Source of the DNA: Setoptus koraiensis
Lineage: Eukaryota; Arthropoda
Assembly (NCBI GenBank): GCA_048013815.1
Contig: CM106586.1
Span: forward strand, 1,240,001 to 1,304,000
Length of the DNA stretch: 64,000 bases
Direction of reading: 5' to 3'
The position numbers and the translations under genes were made by a program. Positions within the stretch are counted from its first letter, which is position 1. Each line of letters starts with the position of its first letter. This document shows positions 1 through 9,804 of this stretch, in pieces. The notes under the pieces are model-generated. The model worked only from the letters and a program-made list of their open reading frames with translations, was not told the DNA's origin and did no database searches.

Positions 1-695
1 TTGAGCCTCTCATAGAGTGATGCTTTGTCTATAAGATCTTGTAATAGATCACGGCACAATTTGTCACATTTTTCTTTGGTTAGTTGCGCTGATTCATGAT
101 TATAATCAATAAGATCCAAGTTCCAAAGATCAGTAGATGAAAATAAATCTATCATTCTGATGTAGATCATTGTGTCATTAACATTTAGCTGAGATTCTTT
201 TGAGATATTTTCGAGATAAATGCAGCATTGATGCAAAATCTTTTTCATGTTACCACACCATGCTGAAGTTTGTTGTTCATTTAATGCTATGGTGGCAAAG
301 TTTATATATTTGATGTTATTGGTATCGTCCAATTGATCAAGAGACTTCACGACAGCGGCGGTGTGTTCATTAAGCATTGAGTTAATCACATAGTTGCAAA
401 TAATATCAAATGATGGCTTGTCTCTGATCGGATTGAAATTAAACATAAGCTTCCGGGAGGCGCGATAAACATGTGGCAAGAGATTGGTATCGGTGGTTGC
501 TTTAAATGAGTCTATTGTTGTTGTGAGGTTTTGTCTCAAATGAATTCGTTGTTTATAAGATCTGTAGAAGGCCTGGATTTTAGTTACAGCGATCGCTTGT
601 TTACGTTTCATTTCTCTGTTCTGACGAGCCTCAAGAGCTTGCTTGAGGAAACTCTCACGCTCGTCGGCACTGTTTTTTGTGGATCCCGTAAACAT
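1..695 (-). CDS. UBE3B: UBE3B-like HECT E3 ubiquitin ligase, N-terminal exon (partial)
   Basis: An open frame of 231 codons runs from the ATG at 695-693 off the left edge of the window, with no stop. The protein begins MFTGSTKN and has an Arg/Lys/Glu-rich helix. An IQ-type calmodulin-binding motif (IQAFYRSYKQR, residues about 40-50) follows, then a helical region with the pattern ARKLMFNF...F..IC..I...L. From memory this matches the start of human UBE3B (MFT start, IQ motif, IARKLLFLF). UBE3B is a HECT-type ubiquitin ligase. The catalytic HECT domain and its cysteine would lie beyond the window. UBE3C also has an N-terminal IQ motif, but the MFT start and the region after the IQ motif fit UBE3B better. 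Confidence 0.8.
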   Translation of the reverse strand, partial: MFTGSTKNSADERESFLKQALEARQNREMKRKQAIAVTKIQAFYRSYKQRIHLRQNLTTTIDSFKATTDTNLLPHVYRASRKLMFNFNPIRDKPSFDIICNYVINSMLNEHTAAVVKSLDQLDDTNNIKYINFATIALNEQQTSAWCGNMKKILHQCCIYLENISKESQLNVNDTMIYIRMIDLFSSTDLWNLDLIDYNHESAQLTKEKCDKLCRDLLQDLIDKASLYERL

Positions 696-1588
696 TGTGT
701 GGCGATATTATTGTCGAGAGCAACCAGGCTAGGAAAAGAATATCATGTTTAGCGTCAGTACGGTGTGTTAATATGGCCGACCAGAATATACCAGTAGGTA
801 ATAATATCTTAAGCGAATATGATGATGGTTAATAAATTAGACTGGAGGCATAGCCAGAGTGCCAACATTAAGCGTAAATTATGTATTGATAATTTTTACT
901 TTGTTGCTCTCGCCAACATGTTCAATTTTTTAGCATGTGGTTAAAATTTTGACTTGTCGTTGCGACATATATTGCGACGTGTGATAACAGTGTTAATGAT
1001 ATTGTATAGTTATCATCGGTCTCTTGGAATGAATCTGTGGCCCAACGTTTTGTATGTCCTTCGACTGGCTATCCACTGCCTGGCATGTTATTATTGATGA
1101 CGATGATTGATCGAATAAACAGGAGAGTGACATCAGCAGTGTTAAATGGATGGTGCTCACCAAATATAGATGTTTCTCTTTGTTTAAAGATAGCAATCAA
1201 GCTCTAATAATTGTTGACATCAGCAGATATTGCATATTTATTGATTATTTAATTACAATGATACAAAAACATGATGGCAACATTACACTGGATAATGTTG
1301 ACAATTCAGTTACGGAATTTCCGTAGCTTTTATTGTTGTTGTTGTTGTTATTGTTGTTGTCTACTATGTCGACACCGTCCGTCTGCTTGTGCGTCTACTT
1401 ATCTGGCCTTCACCCAATGCTTTACTGTGTTTGCGTGTGTGTACATAAGAAAGTATTTTTAGTACAGCATATTCCAAGAGTAGTGCAGAAGGAATTCTTC
1501 GTCTCTGTTCACTTGATACAAACAACATGTGACATTGTGCAAAAAATCAGAGACCGCAGTGCTGACATTCGATTAATCACTGACAAAA
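696..1588. other. Intergenic spacer upstream of UBE3B-like gene
   Basis: No convincing coding region. It should hold the UBE3B promoter (minus strand). A short GTT/TTG run lies near 1333-1362. The peptide NITLDNVDNSVTEF encoded on the plus strand at about 1279-1320 could be another remnant of the aminopeptidase relic just downstream, but I could not match it. Confidence 0.4.
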
Positions 1589-1860
1589 GGCCCAGGTAAA
1601 TTGACCATCACATTCAATGGAACACTTAACGATAGAATGAAAGGATTCTGCCGAAGTAGATATGTAGCTGGAAATGGTCAATACAGATACACGGCAGTAA
1701 CTCACTTTTACTTTTGCAAGCTGCTGGTGACAAACCGATTTTTGAGGTTATGGCTCAATGGACTAAACAGAAAGGATTTCCATGATTGGCAGTGAGCTGC
1801 AAAGCTGAGGGAAAATCTGTCACTCTAACTGTCACTCAGAAAAAAATTGCATCAAATAGA
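1589..1860 (+). pseudogene. Decayed, internally deleted puromycin-sensitive aminopeptidase fragment
   Basis: Two stretches resemble NPEPPS (M1 zinc aminopeptidase). Positions 1589-1708 read ..LTITFNGTLNDRMKGFCRSRY.. and ..RYTAVTHF, matching the N-terminal domain (human ..FVGELNDKMKGFYRSKY.., ..RYAAVTQF). Positions 1723-1860, in another frame, read AGDKPIFEVMAQWTKQKGFP, a TGA, and then a stretch ending VTQKKIA. This matches the region hundreds of residues further on (human VMNTWTKQMGFP..LSQKKF). The catalytic HEXXH domain between them is missing and the junction is only about 14 bp. Later codons (to about 1960) stay faintly similar but contain more stops. This is a dead copy of a host gene. 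Whether it is processed or a segmental copy cannot be told here. Confidence 0.7.
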
Positions 1861-2266
1861 GAATTAGCAACAGATGAAGTCGATATACACGAAATACCCG
1901 CTCAGTGTTGACCTACCTCTAATGAAGTTGAAATCTTTAGAGGTCGTCCATGAGCTAAATATAAATTATGACTCGACAGTCGAGTTGAATCAGGCCGAGA
2001 TGGGGTACATTTGCATTCAATGTATATTAGCTTTTTCCGAAGTTGTCACTGTGTGTTTCTCCCCGAAAGACTCTCAAAGCACACCAGCCTAACCTTGATG
2101 ACTTGTCATGACAGTAAAGGATTACTGTCGAAAATTTACATTGTGCGTCTCAATATTGTTACAGAATTAAATTGGTTACATTACCATTTAACATGAGATT
2201 CTTTGTATACATAAGGTTTTGATTGGAATTTATCTCAATTTGTATAGTATAACAAGTGATAAGTTT
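1861..2266. other. Spacer between pseudogene and TPK1
   Basis: Possible further, strongly degraded aminopeptidase remnants lie at 1861-1970. Otherwise I see only the 3' flank of TPK1, and nothing clearly functional. Confidence 0.3.
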
Positions 2267-3124
2267 TCATTTTATCATTTGGAACTTGTAATCTACGGTC
2301 CATAAGATCGGCCGATCTGTCTCTACCGTTATTCTAGTTTCATGATCACAACATTTATTGGCTGTACTTACCAGGCCTCCGAACTGAAGTATGGCCTTAT
2401 TCATATTCCAAACTAATCCATGAGTAGTAACTTTAGTAGGACCTTCAAACGGGACAAGGGAGCAAGTTTCATTACCAGCAGGCTTGAATATCACATTTTT
2501 ACCAGGCAGCAGAAGCCAATGGATTGAGCCACCTATATCAACTAATATAACAACCATTTTACTTTTGTGTAATGTGTTCACGATGCCAAATAGGTGATCT
2601 ACACGAGATCCATCGTTTTTGAATAAGGCCACACAAGTGTTCAGATCTGGCCGATAATCAATCGCTAAGTTTAGTGCTTTGGTAAAATCTGTTTCGTTCT
2701 GATTTGGAGTTTCTATTACAGTGGTCTTATTGTTTGTCAATTGCATCAAGAGTTTGGCGTCAATTGAATCAAAGTCACCACACAATAAATCTATTGTCTT
2801 TTCCATGCCCAAATCGCTCAAGCAATTAGCTCCACCATCCACCGCTATCCTATAATCTGATTTATTCCAAATGTAATCGATGGATTTAAGCTCTTTATAG
2901 TATCTATGTTTCATGTTCAATACGCAACAAACATACTTTGGAAATTGTCTACCATCGTGATTCGAGAGCAGTGATAAAGGACGCCAAATGTGTTCGGCAG
3001 ACCCATTGGCTTCAAACAGTTGTGGTGTTGTATTGGTGCCAAATGAGGAACGTAGCCTTGTCAATATCCTATAGCATTGGTAACCGTTCAGCTGTGAAAA
3101 GATGGCTTGATTAATGATACTCAT
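2267..3124 (-). CDS. TPK1: Thiamine pyrophosphokinase
   Basis: A single-exon frame of 285 aa from the ATG at 3124. TPK transfers pyrophosphate from ATP to thiamine to make thiamine diphosphate in the cytosol. The family landmarks are in order: AVDGGAN (about residue 95), GDFDSI (about 117), NETDFTKAL (about 143), SRVDH (about 174, usually GRxDH), VNTLH, the C-terminal TPK-B1 domain with LLPGKN, VTTHGLVWN and FGGLVSTANK, and finally TVETDRPILWT. Human TPK1 is 243 aa. The extra length is an N-terminal extension of about 60 residues before VCCVLN, rich in Ser/Thr/Asn, of unknown role. A later start near the conserved strand is possible but has no obvious ATG support. It diverges from SLC25A17, about 660 bp away. 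Confidence 0.93.
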   Translation of the reverse strand: MSIINQAIFSQLNGYQCYRILTRLRSSFGTNTTPQLFEANGSAEHIWRPLSLLSNHDGRQFPKYVCCVLNMKHRYYKELKSIDYIWNKSDYRIAVDGGANCLSDLGMEKTIDLLCGDFDSIDAKLLMQLTNNKTTVIETPNQNETDFTKALNLAIDYRPDLNTCVALFKNDGSRVDHLFGIVNTLHKSKMVVILVDIGGSIHWLLLPGKNVIFKPAGNETCSLVPFEGPTKVTTHGLVWNMNKAILQFGGLVSTANKCCDHETRITVETDRPILWTVDYKFQMIK

Positions 3125-3788
3125 GGTGAGTAATAAATTATTCTAGCTTGAGTGAAGGTTTTTTTTATTTTCAAGACATGGCCAGTTATCTCTGCAGTGT
3201 AGAGTTTTTATTTATCCATTGTAACTGTCAACTTTTGTGTTGCGCCAAATTCGAAACGTAATCTTAATAATATTCTAATAGTATTACAACTTGGGGCCTC
3301 GAACATAACTGTAGAAGTTTTGTTTAGATTGTTGGTGCAAGCAACTCACTTACGGTGCAATGCAGTTGAAGGATTCACGGCAAACAGGTGCGACAACGGA
3401 CAGGACAAAACAAGTCGCAAATTCCATGTTGAATGTCGATTGGATCAGTGTTGGTACTTTCGAGAAGAGAGAAAAAAAGCACAGATGAGACGACATGAAA
3501 CACCAAAACAAACAATATGTGCACGGAGCGGCTGTAAGTTACACCTTGTAACAGGTTTCAGAATCTAGCAATCTACATCATGTCGCAATAAACCATTTGA
3601 CAATGATGTGAGAGATACACCAACCTTAATCGATCTCATATCAACATAATACTCATACAAGAATGAACTGATTCTTAAATTTATTTTAATAAATTTATCA
3701 ATTTTTAATTTCTTTTGTCCATTATTAAACCAACATAGATTCATCAATAATATTATTAAAATAACTAAGAACAACTGTCTTAGAGAAC
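3125..3788. promoter_or_regulatory. Divergent intergenic region between TPK1 and SLC25A17
   Basis: About 660 bp separates two genes transcribed away from each other, so it must contain both promoters. No TATA box or recognisable motif stands out. The short open frames in it have no recognisable features. The bidirectional promoter role is inferred from layout only. Confidence 0.45.
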
Positions 3789-4880
3789 ATGAGTTCCTTG
3801 TTTACTTACGATAATTTCGTCCATGCTTTCGCAGGTTCTGTGGTGAGTATCATGAAATTCATTCAACCAACGTCGAATAACTTGATTAGAATTGATTCTA
3901 ACCGCTAATCTCATCGCACCCGTCACATATCTCTCACCAGGCAAGTGGTACGGCCATGTCCTTGTTCTACCCATTAGATACTGTTAGATCGAGACTGCAA
4001 GTAGAGGACAATAGGGAATCGCGGAATACATTGGCTATGATAAAAGAGCTCATCAAGGAGGAAGGCTTGTGAGTCATGTATTTTATTAAATGTCACACTG
4101 TCTAAAATATTGTTGCGACATAACACTAATTCCGTTCTCATCCGAATATCATGCATCTGTTTCATCAACAGTGGATCACTATACCGAGGACTTAATCCCG
4201 TTTTGTATTCATTATTCTGCTCTGGTTTCGTCTACTTTTATACCTTTCACGGCATACGTCGTGTAACAGGTGAAAAGACAGCCATCAAAGATCTGGCCAT
4301 TGGAGCTTTAGCAGGTTCCATCAATGTTCTAACGACAACACCATTATGGGTTGTTAACATGAGAATCAAGATGCAAGGAGCAAAAGTGAGAAAAGGAGAT
4401 GAAAATTTGATCTTCGATACTCAATACAACGGTCTATTAGATGGACTGTTTAAAATTGGAACTTCAGAGGGTCCACAGGCTTTATGGAGTGGAACAAAGG
4501 CCAGTCTAGTGCTGGTGTCCAATCCTGCAATACAATTTATGATTTTTGAATCGCTCAAGAGATATCTGAAAGAAATAACCAAACGTACAGAGATATCTCC
4601 GTATCAAGTATTCGTTCTGGGGGCTATAAGCAAAACAATCAGCACATTAATAAGTTACCCACTGCAAATAGTTCAGTCAAAGAAGCGTTACGGCTCACAA
4701 GATGTAAAAAATAAGCCCATTCTAAGTATTCTATCGGATATAATCCAGAGAGAAGGAAAATCGGGTCTATACAGAGGCCTTGAGGCTAAGTTGCTGCAAA
4801 CAGTCTGTACAACTGCAATGATGTTTGTTTTCTATGAAAGAATCTACAGTGCTGTGACAAGGGCCAGCAAAGCTATTTAG
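3789..4880 (+). CDS. SLC25A17: Peroxisomal mitochondrial-carrier family protein PMP34 (3 exons)
   Basis: Exons are 3789-3842 (ATG, MSSLFTYDNFVHAFAGSV), 3941-4068 and 4172-4880. Introns of 98 and 103 bp have gtgagt donors and cag/acag acceptors, and the phases close exactly to give 296 aa. PMP34 is the peroxisomal member of the SLC25 family and exchanges CoA, FAD, NAD or ATP-type cofactors. Three carrier repeats are visible with their signatures: YPLDTVRSRLQ, TPLWVVNMRIKMQG and YPLQIVQSKK. The motifs SGFVYFYTFH, NPAIQFMIFE and GLEAKLLQTV are typical of PMP34. Human PMP34 is 307 aa. The gene converges with PARS2, whose stop codon lies only 90 bp beyond this one. Confidence 0.93.
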
Positions 4881-4970
4881 TCATAACTCATGAAAAAGAT
4901 TCAAAACAAAGGTGGTGTAAATTTTCAATGACGCATAAACACTAAATCGGCTTTTACATTATAGAACAGA

Positions 4971-6347
4971 TTAGGCTGATAGCATACATATAATGTCATC
5001 GAGGAGGCCATTTATCTGTAGTGACTCCTCAGAGTATGTTACCTTGTCCTCATTCAATCTGTGCAGTTCAATCTTGCGGGAATTCATAAACTCGCGACTA
5101 ATGACTATTATATTAGGAATACCTAATGATTTTATGTCCGTTAGTCGTCGACCAATCGACAACAAACTTCTATCATCCAACATGACATCTGTACCCTCAA
5201 TTCCAACCATTGATTTCACCGAATCTTTAATGAAACTCATAACTTCTGGTGTATCACTAGTGCTGCCTTCTTTAGGTGAAATAACACAAACTTTAAAGGG
5301 AGCAAGTGTGTTTGGCCATCTAATTTGAAAGTGCCCTCCATCGTTAGCCCTGACAGATAATGTCTCGACGGAAGCGGCTAGTATTCTTGTTAAACCTAGA
5401 CCAAAACATCCCATCTGTAGAGGTAGGGGCGTTCCTTGTTTTGTAAAGAACATGGCCTCCATGGGCTTAGAGTAAGTTGTAGAAAGTAAAAAAGTATGCC
5501 CTACCTCTACGCCCTTGCATGAGATGAGATTAGCACCTCTACATCTATCACACATGTTTCCTGAAGCTTCCTCCTCCGACAGATACTCTTGATTCCAGGC
5601 TACTTTGCAGTCGTTACAGACAAGTATAGTATCCTCTCCTGAGGGAGCAAGTAATTGATATTCATGAGAAAATATGCCTCCGATATTGCCCACACTACTA
5701 ATTGTCTTTGTGTATTTAAGACCGAGGGTATTTAATATCCTAGCGTAAGCGTCGCCAACTTTCTCATATGTACACTTCGCTTGGTCAACAGATTCATCAA
5801 ACGTATACAGATCCTTCATGATAAATTCAGTGGTTCTCATTAAACCATGCTTAGCTCTTGGTTCATCTCTGAATTTAGATGCAATCTGATATAGCATCAA
5901 GGGCAGTCTATTATGAGAAATTTTGAAGTCTGAGACTAATTTAGTGACTCCTTCCTCGTGAGTGGGTCCCAGTAAGTACTCCTTCTTTCTCCTATCGATG
6001 AGCGCATATATATCCCTCATGGCTTCATTTTGATCCAATCTACCGGACTTTCTCCAGAGGGATTTGCTGACGAGACAAGGCATGAGAATCTCTTGAGCTC
6101 CTATATAGTTCATTTCTTCCTCAATTAGTGCCCGCAGTTTTTTCAGTGACCTATTGAGTAAGGGCAATATGGCATAAGAACCATGATTGGCATGATGAAT
6201 GAGCCCATGATGAATCAGGAGAGCCTGGCTGACTGAATCATACTTGAGATCGCCTCTCTTGGCTGTGTTTAGAACTGGAAATAAATCACTGGCGAGTTTG
6301 ATTTTATATAGTAGATTTTTAGGCAGACTTATAATCTTTGAGGACAT
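4971..6347 (-). CDS. PARS2: Mitochondrial prolyl-tRNA synthetase
   Basis: Intronless, 458 aa from the first in-frame ATG at 6347. It charges mitochondrial tRNA-Pro with proline. It is a bacterial-type class II synthetase without the editing insertion. Motif 1 is around EEEMNYIGAQEILMPCL and motif 2 is FRDEPRAKHGLMRTTEF. A zinc-ribbon-like segment (VCNDCKVAW...MCDRCRG) lies in the insertion. Motif 3 is GCFGLGLTRILAA. The C-terminal anticodon-binding domain starts at APFKVCVIS. Length is close to human PARS2 (475 aa). The N-terminus (MSSKIISLPKNLLYKIKLAS) is basic and hydroxylated, as expected for a mitochondrial presequence. The gene is followed head-to-tail by the EFR3-like gene, whose 3' end lies 208 bp upstream of this ATG. 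Confidence 0.93.
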   Translation of the reverse strand: MSSKIISLPKNLLYKIKLASDLFPVLNTAKRGDLKYDSVSQALLIHHGLIHHANHGSYAILPLLNRSLKKLRALIEEEMNYIGAQEILMPCLVSKSLWRKSGRLDQNEAMRDIYALIDRRKKEYLLGPTHEEGVTKLVSDFKISHNRLPLMLYQIASKFRDEPRAKHGLMRTTEFIMKDLYTFDESVDQAKCTYEKVGDAYARILNTLGLKYTKTISSVGNIGGIFSHEYQLLAPSGEDTILVCNDCKVAWNQEYLSEEEASGNMCDRCRGANLISCKGVEVGHTFLLSTTYSKPMEAMFFTKQGTPLPLQMGCFGLGLTRILAASVETLSVRANDGGHFQIRWPNTLAPFKVCVISPKEGSTSDTPEVMSFIKDSVKSMVGIEGTDVMLDDRSLLSIGRRLTDIKSLGIPNIIVISREFMNSRKIELHRLNEDKVTYSEESLQINGLLDDIICMLSA

Positions 6348-6555
6348 CGTCAAGAGTTACAAGATAAGGACTTATATCAATAGCATTCAAATTCTAAATG
6401 GGTTAATAGACCGGTAGATTCAAAGAAATTGAGCAAACAAACGGTCGCCGCGTAAACATGATAAAATACAAGCACAGTAAACTCATGTGATAAACATATG
6501 ATTTATTTCCCATTTATTATTTTTTTATAACCAAAACAAAAACATTACTAGTTTA

Positions 6556-8196
6556 CTAATATAGGATTTTAGATGCAATCTCTAGACTTAGAGTGTGAAA
6601 ATCAGTTGTTTGACATTTGTTTTGACGAGCTTTGGATATCATTTCATCTAGTGTTGCTGTTTTAAACCAATCAATGAGCCTAACTTTTCTTTCTTCTTTC
6701 GATTCGTCAGGCTCATCAAGAACTTTTTTCAATGCCTCGAATGTCAGCGTTTCCTCTTCAGGAAATTTTCTCACGACATCAGGTGAAGAGGCTGTACTGT
6801 CCACGTCCACACTGATGGAATTGATATCACTCCTTGATGCAGAAGAGTCTTGTCTAGGTTTGAAGCGAGTTTCATGAGCTGAACCGCGGAGATCTTGCAG
6901 GATCTGTTGGAGTTTAACACCTATGACTGAATCCTGTTTGACACTGGGAGCACGACTCTTAATGAAGAATAGTATCTCTGTCTTCTGGTAATCAGGTAAA
7001 TTACTGGAAAATTCTCTCAATGTATCTATCAAAGCTTCTTGAAATAGTATCTCCTTTTTACCATGATTGTTTATTGAAGTGCGTAGATGCTCTAATAAAG
7101 AGTTGATGATCTCTAAAACAGATGGACCGATAGATTCGGCGGCGGCTATTGCAATAATACTTGATAAGACTCTGACCATGCCAATTTTGATCTGTTGGTC
7201 TTGAGTGTTACCTTCTAAACGGATAGAATCATCTAGATGATTCATTAAAATTTGAACTACTGTGTACGAATGCTGGGTCTGAATGGAGAGCATTATAATT
7301 TTAAAAATTTTGACTGAGAATTGATCATCGGGATTGCCACTTACAAGCAGCCATAGATTGTGCCCGTCGATGTGCTTTAATACCGGCTTTATGACAGATT
7401 TTATATGACCAAAAGTGGCTCTCCTAATGAGCTCCTTCAAGCAGTCCTCAGCTATCATTGCGGGTGCTGATGTGTCACCAAAGGTTGGAGTAATGAGAGG
7501 AGTTTCAGCTATCATTGAAGCTATATTGCGATGAGTATCGGTTGACTCAGTGACTGGTTTAATATCTTGAGATTGCATATTGTACAATAGAGATGGTACA
7601 ATTTTGTCCATGTGAATTTCATCCCAAATATTAGCCTGGAGATCGTCGCTGACTGTCTTACGAATGACTCCCTTCAGTCCATTTAAGCCGGCCATGCGTA
7701 GTTGACGTCTTTTGTCCATATTAGTGTCACTACTGTGTGACATGGATGCAAATTTTGATACAAAGAAATCATATCTCCTATGATAAGACGGTGTATCCTC
7801 TTCAATGCTAGCAAATTTGACAAATGATTGGGTCGCTAATAGTTGCATATTGATATTATTGCTCTCCACTAATTGTTGAACTACACGTAAGAAACTTTCG
7901 ACAAATAAATTCAACGATTGAGCATTACTAGTGGATAGTAGACGATCCATGGCCTCCACACCAATCGCAACAAATACAGTCCTGTTACGAGCCAAATCCC
8001 TGGCTATTCTCTGCGCTAGATAGTCGCCGATTCTGTCTAATTTCTCTGGCTGAGAACGAGCATAAAAAGTTAACTTTTCCAAGTTGCTTTTATCATAACT
8101 ATCCTGGGGCACCGCTGGATAGATGTTATTGATGAGTCTTTTGTAGCGAGGCCTGATGGGCGCACAACAGCCACACGAACACTCCATCATGGGCAT
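6556..8196 (-). CDS. EFR3: EFR3 (Stambha A/rolling blackout) homologue, shortened
   Basis: Single exon of 546 aa, ATG at 8196. EFR3 is the palmitoylated plasma-membrane anchor that recruits the PI4KIIIalpha-TTC7-FAM126 complex to make PI4P. The N-terminal Cys cluster (CSCGCC) and RPRYKRL are conserved. So are KLTFYARSQPEKLDRIG, SFVKFASIEEDTPSYHRRYDFF, RKTVSDDL, MDKIVPSLLYNMQ and LPDYQKTEILFFI. After about residue 400 the protein jumps to a short linker and the conserved C-terminal LTFEALKKVLDE. Human EFR3A is 821 aa, so roughly 250 residues of the C-terminal helical repeats are absent. No intron signal was seen that would restore them. Two AATAAA-type signals (minus strand) lie at 6502-6507 and 6513-6518. 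All of the N-terminal membrane-anchor region is kept. Confidence 0.88.
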   Translation of the reverse strand: MPMMECSCGCCAPIRPRYKRLINNIYPAVPQDSYDKSNLEKLTFYARSQPEKLDRIGDYLAQRIARDLARNRTVFVAIGVEAMDRLLSTSNAQSLNLFVESFLRVVQQLVESNNINMQLLATQSFVKFASIEEDTPSYHRRYDFFVSKFASMSHSSDTNMDKRRQLRMAGLNGLKGVIRKTVSDDLQANIWDEIHMDKIVPSLLYNMQSQDIKPVTESTDTHRNIASMIAETPLITPTFGDTSAPAMIAEDCLKELIRRATFGHIKSVIKPVLKHIDGHNLWLLVSGNPDDQFSVKIFKIIMLSIQTQHSYTVVQILMNHLDDSIRLEGNTQDQQIKIGMVRVLSSIIAIAAAESIGPSVLEIINSLLEHLRTSINNHGKKEILFQEALIDTLREFSSNLPDYQKTEILFFIKSRAPSVKQDSVIGVKLQQILQDLRGSAHETRFKPRQDSSASRSDINSISVDVDSTASSPDVVRKFPEEETLTFEALKKVLDEPDESKEERKVRLIDWFKTATLDEMISKARQNKCQTTDFHTLSLEIASKILY

Positions 8197-9312
8197 TGCA
8201 TGTATGAGAGAACAACAATTTATACAAGTAATACAATAAATAATAATAATAAAATAAAATAATAATAATAAGATTAGATTGTTTTACTCATGAGGATCAC
8301 TGATGGAACGGGCAATAAAAAATAAACAAGAATGTCTGGCCGTTTGTTGCCACAACATTTGTGATGCCCGACCTTGCGCATACGCGTCGTATCACGCCTA
8401 TTCCGCAAGCGGTATTCACACACGACAAGTTGTATTTATAACGTGACAGAGAATTCATTGGACAACAACAAGAGTTCACAACTGTACAAGGGTCTTTTAC
8501 AGTTGTAGTAGAATAAGCCAAAGGGCAAAACAATTCCCAGTTATTCCCCATTATTTAGGCACAAGCCGAATCGCAGAGTTTTTAATGTACCAACGTATTA
8601 ATGGCACTGGGTGTGGGCACTATCTCATTGTGGGAGTAGCAACTAACTAGCCTTAGATTGAAATACACTCTCTACAACTGATTGTGTTTATAGCCAAAGT
8701 ATACAACAACAAAAAACATTGATCACATTAACCAGAAATGATTTTCCTGATGGATAAGTATCCTATGGCCATGGCCATCCCCTTCTCATTTTGTGAGTCA
8801 CCACCTAACTAGGCCACCTTATGAACTATCCGCATCATCAACTAGGTCTGCCCATCCAACCCGATACCCAACACGAGGCATCCGGTCACTCTGTGTGAGC
8901 GCGTCCCGACATAAAACACCATTTATGCCATTTTGAATCTGCCTTCAAAATCATCTGGGTGCGCAGAAACTAAAAAGTGCACAAGTCGTCGTTTCAGTGC
9001 GCGAATGCTTTCACTTTCTAGCAATTCACAGCATTTGTGCATAGTGTATTCTCGTGCACCGGCGCACATGTGCTGAGGAAGTTGAACAGACCTAACGGTG
9101 GTCTTTCGTCTGCTGGCACTCACTGCTGTGCATGGGAAAACACATGTTATTTATCCTCGTCCTTTGTGAGGCTCAACCTTATTTATGACAGCAACAATAA
9201 TATGTTATGCAATAATGCAATTCGCAATTAACTTACAAGCAAATGAGGTTTACCTTGTTAGCGCCCACTTTTTTGCAAAATAGACCAACTATTTTTGTTG
9301 TTACCAGCCATC
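8197..9312. other. Spacer between EFR3 and the HTH gene
   Basis: AT-rich and without a recognisable gene. Two short minus-strand open frames (8297-8551, 8923-9123) have no similarity I can name and no promoter I can see. EFR3 promoter elements should lie in its left part. Confidence 0.4.
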
Positions 9313-9804
9313 ATGTTTCATCTAGTCGAACACGATTATGCGCTCTCCGATGCTGCCCGGAAGAGGCCCAGGACTAGTGAGGCAGAGAGAGTCAAGATCA
9401 TCAAGTTGCACAACCAGGGCTACTCTTTGGGTACCATCTCTTGGATGACAGAGCGTAGCAAGTCTGGCATAAGTAGAATAATCAATGTTTGGACTAAAGA
9501 GAACAGAATCAGCTTGAATGCCAGTCCAGGTAGATTAGTCAAGTTCGATTGTGAAAACGATGTTAGAGAATATTTTAGCGAGTTTCCTTTTGCCTCTGTT
9601 CAGGACTGCATTCGCGATCTCAAATTAAAATGTTCGGAAGCCACTGTGATGAAGATTTGCAAGAGGATCAAAGTGAAAACACGTCGATCGAGCAACAGAA
9701 ATGAGTCTGCAATAACCAATAACAACAAGGCTACAACACTAGAGAAGAAACAACAATGTGAGAGTGAGCAGAGTTCGAATAGAAAGAGCATCCATGCTTC
9801 ATAA
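9313..9804 (+). CDS. Stand-alone Tc1/mariner-type paired-like DNA-binding protein
   Basis: 163 aa from the first in-frame ATG (9313). A first helix-turn-helix, SEAERVKIIKLHNQGYSLGT...SGISRIINVW (about residues 26-65), is followed by a GR-containing linker (NASPGRLVKF, about 74-83). A second helix-turn-helix, VREYFSEFPFASVQDCIRDL..SEATVMKICKRIKVKTRR (about 87-128), comes next. This is the bipartite DNA-binding half of Tc1/mariner transposases, which resembles a PAIRED domain. The DDE/D catalytic domain is absent. The protein instead ends in a polar Ser/Asn/Lys tail and a clean stop. I saw no terminal inverted repeats or TA duplication. It may be a domesticated transposase DNA-binding domain, or the intact front part of a decayed transposon. 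The function is unknown. Confidence 0.6.
   Translation: MFHLVEHDYALSDAARKRPRTSEAERVKIIKLHNQGYSLGTISWMTERSKSGISRIINVWTKENRISLNASPGRLVKFDCENDVREYFSEFPFASVQDCIRDLKLKCSEATVMKICKRIKVKTRRSSNRNESAITNNNKATTLEKKQQCESEQSSNRKSIHAS

Noticed and set aside
8297-8551. Cys-rich 84-codon minus-strand frame
   Set aside because: No signal peptide, regular cysteine pattern or similarity; starts in AT-rich spacer.
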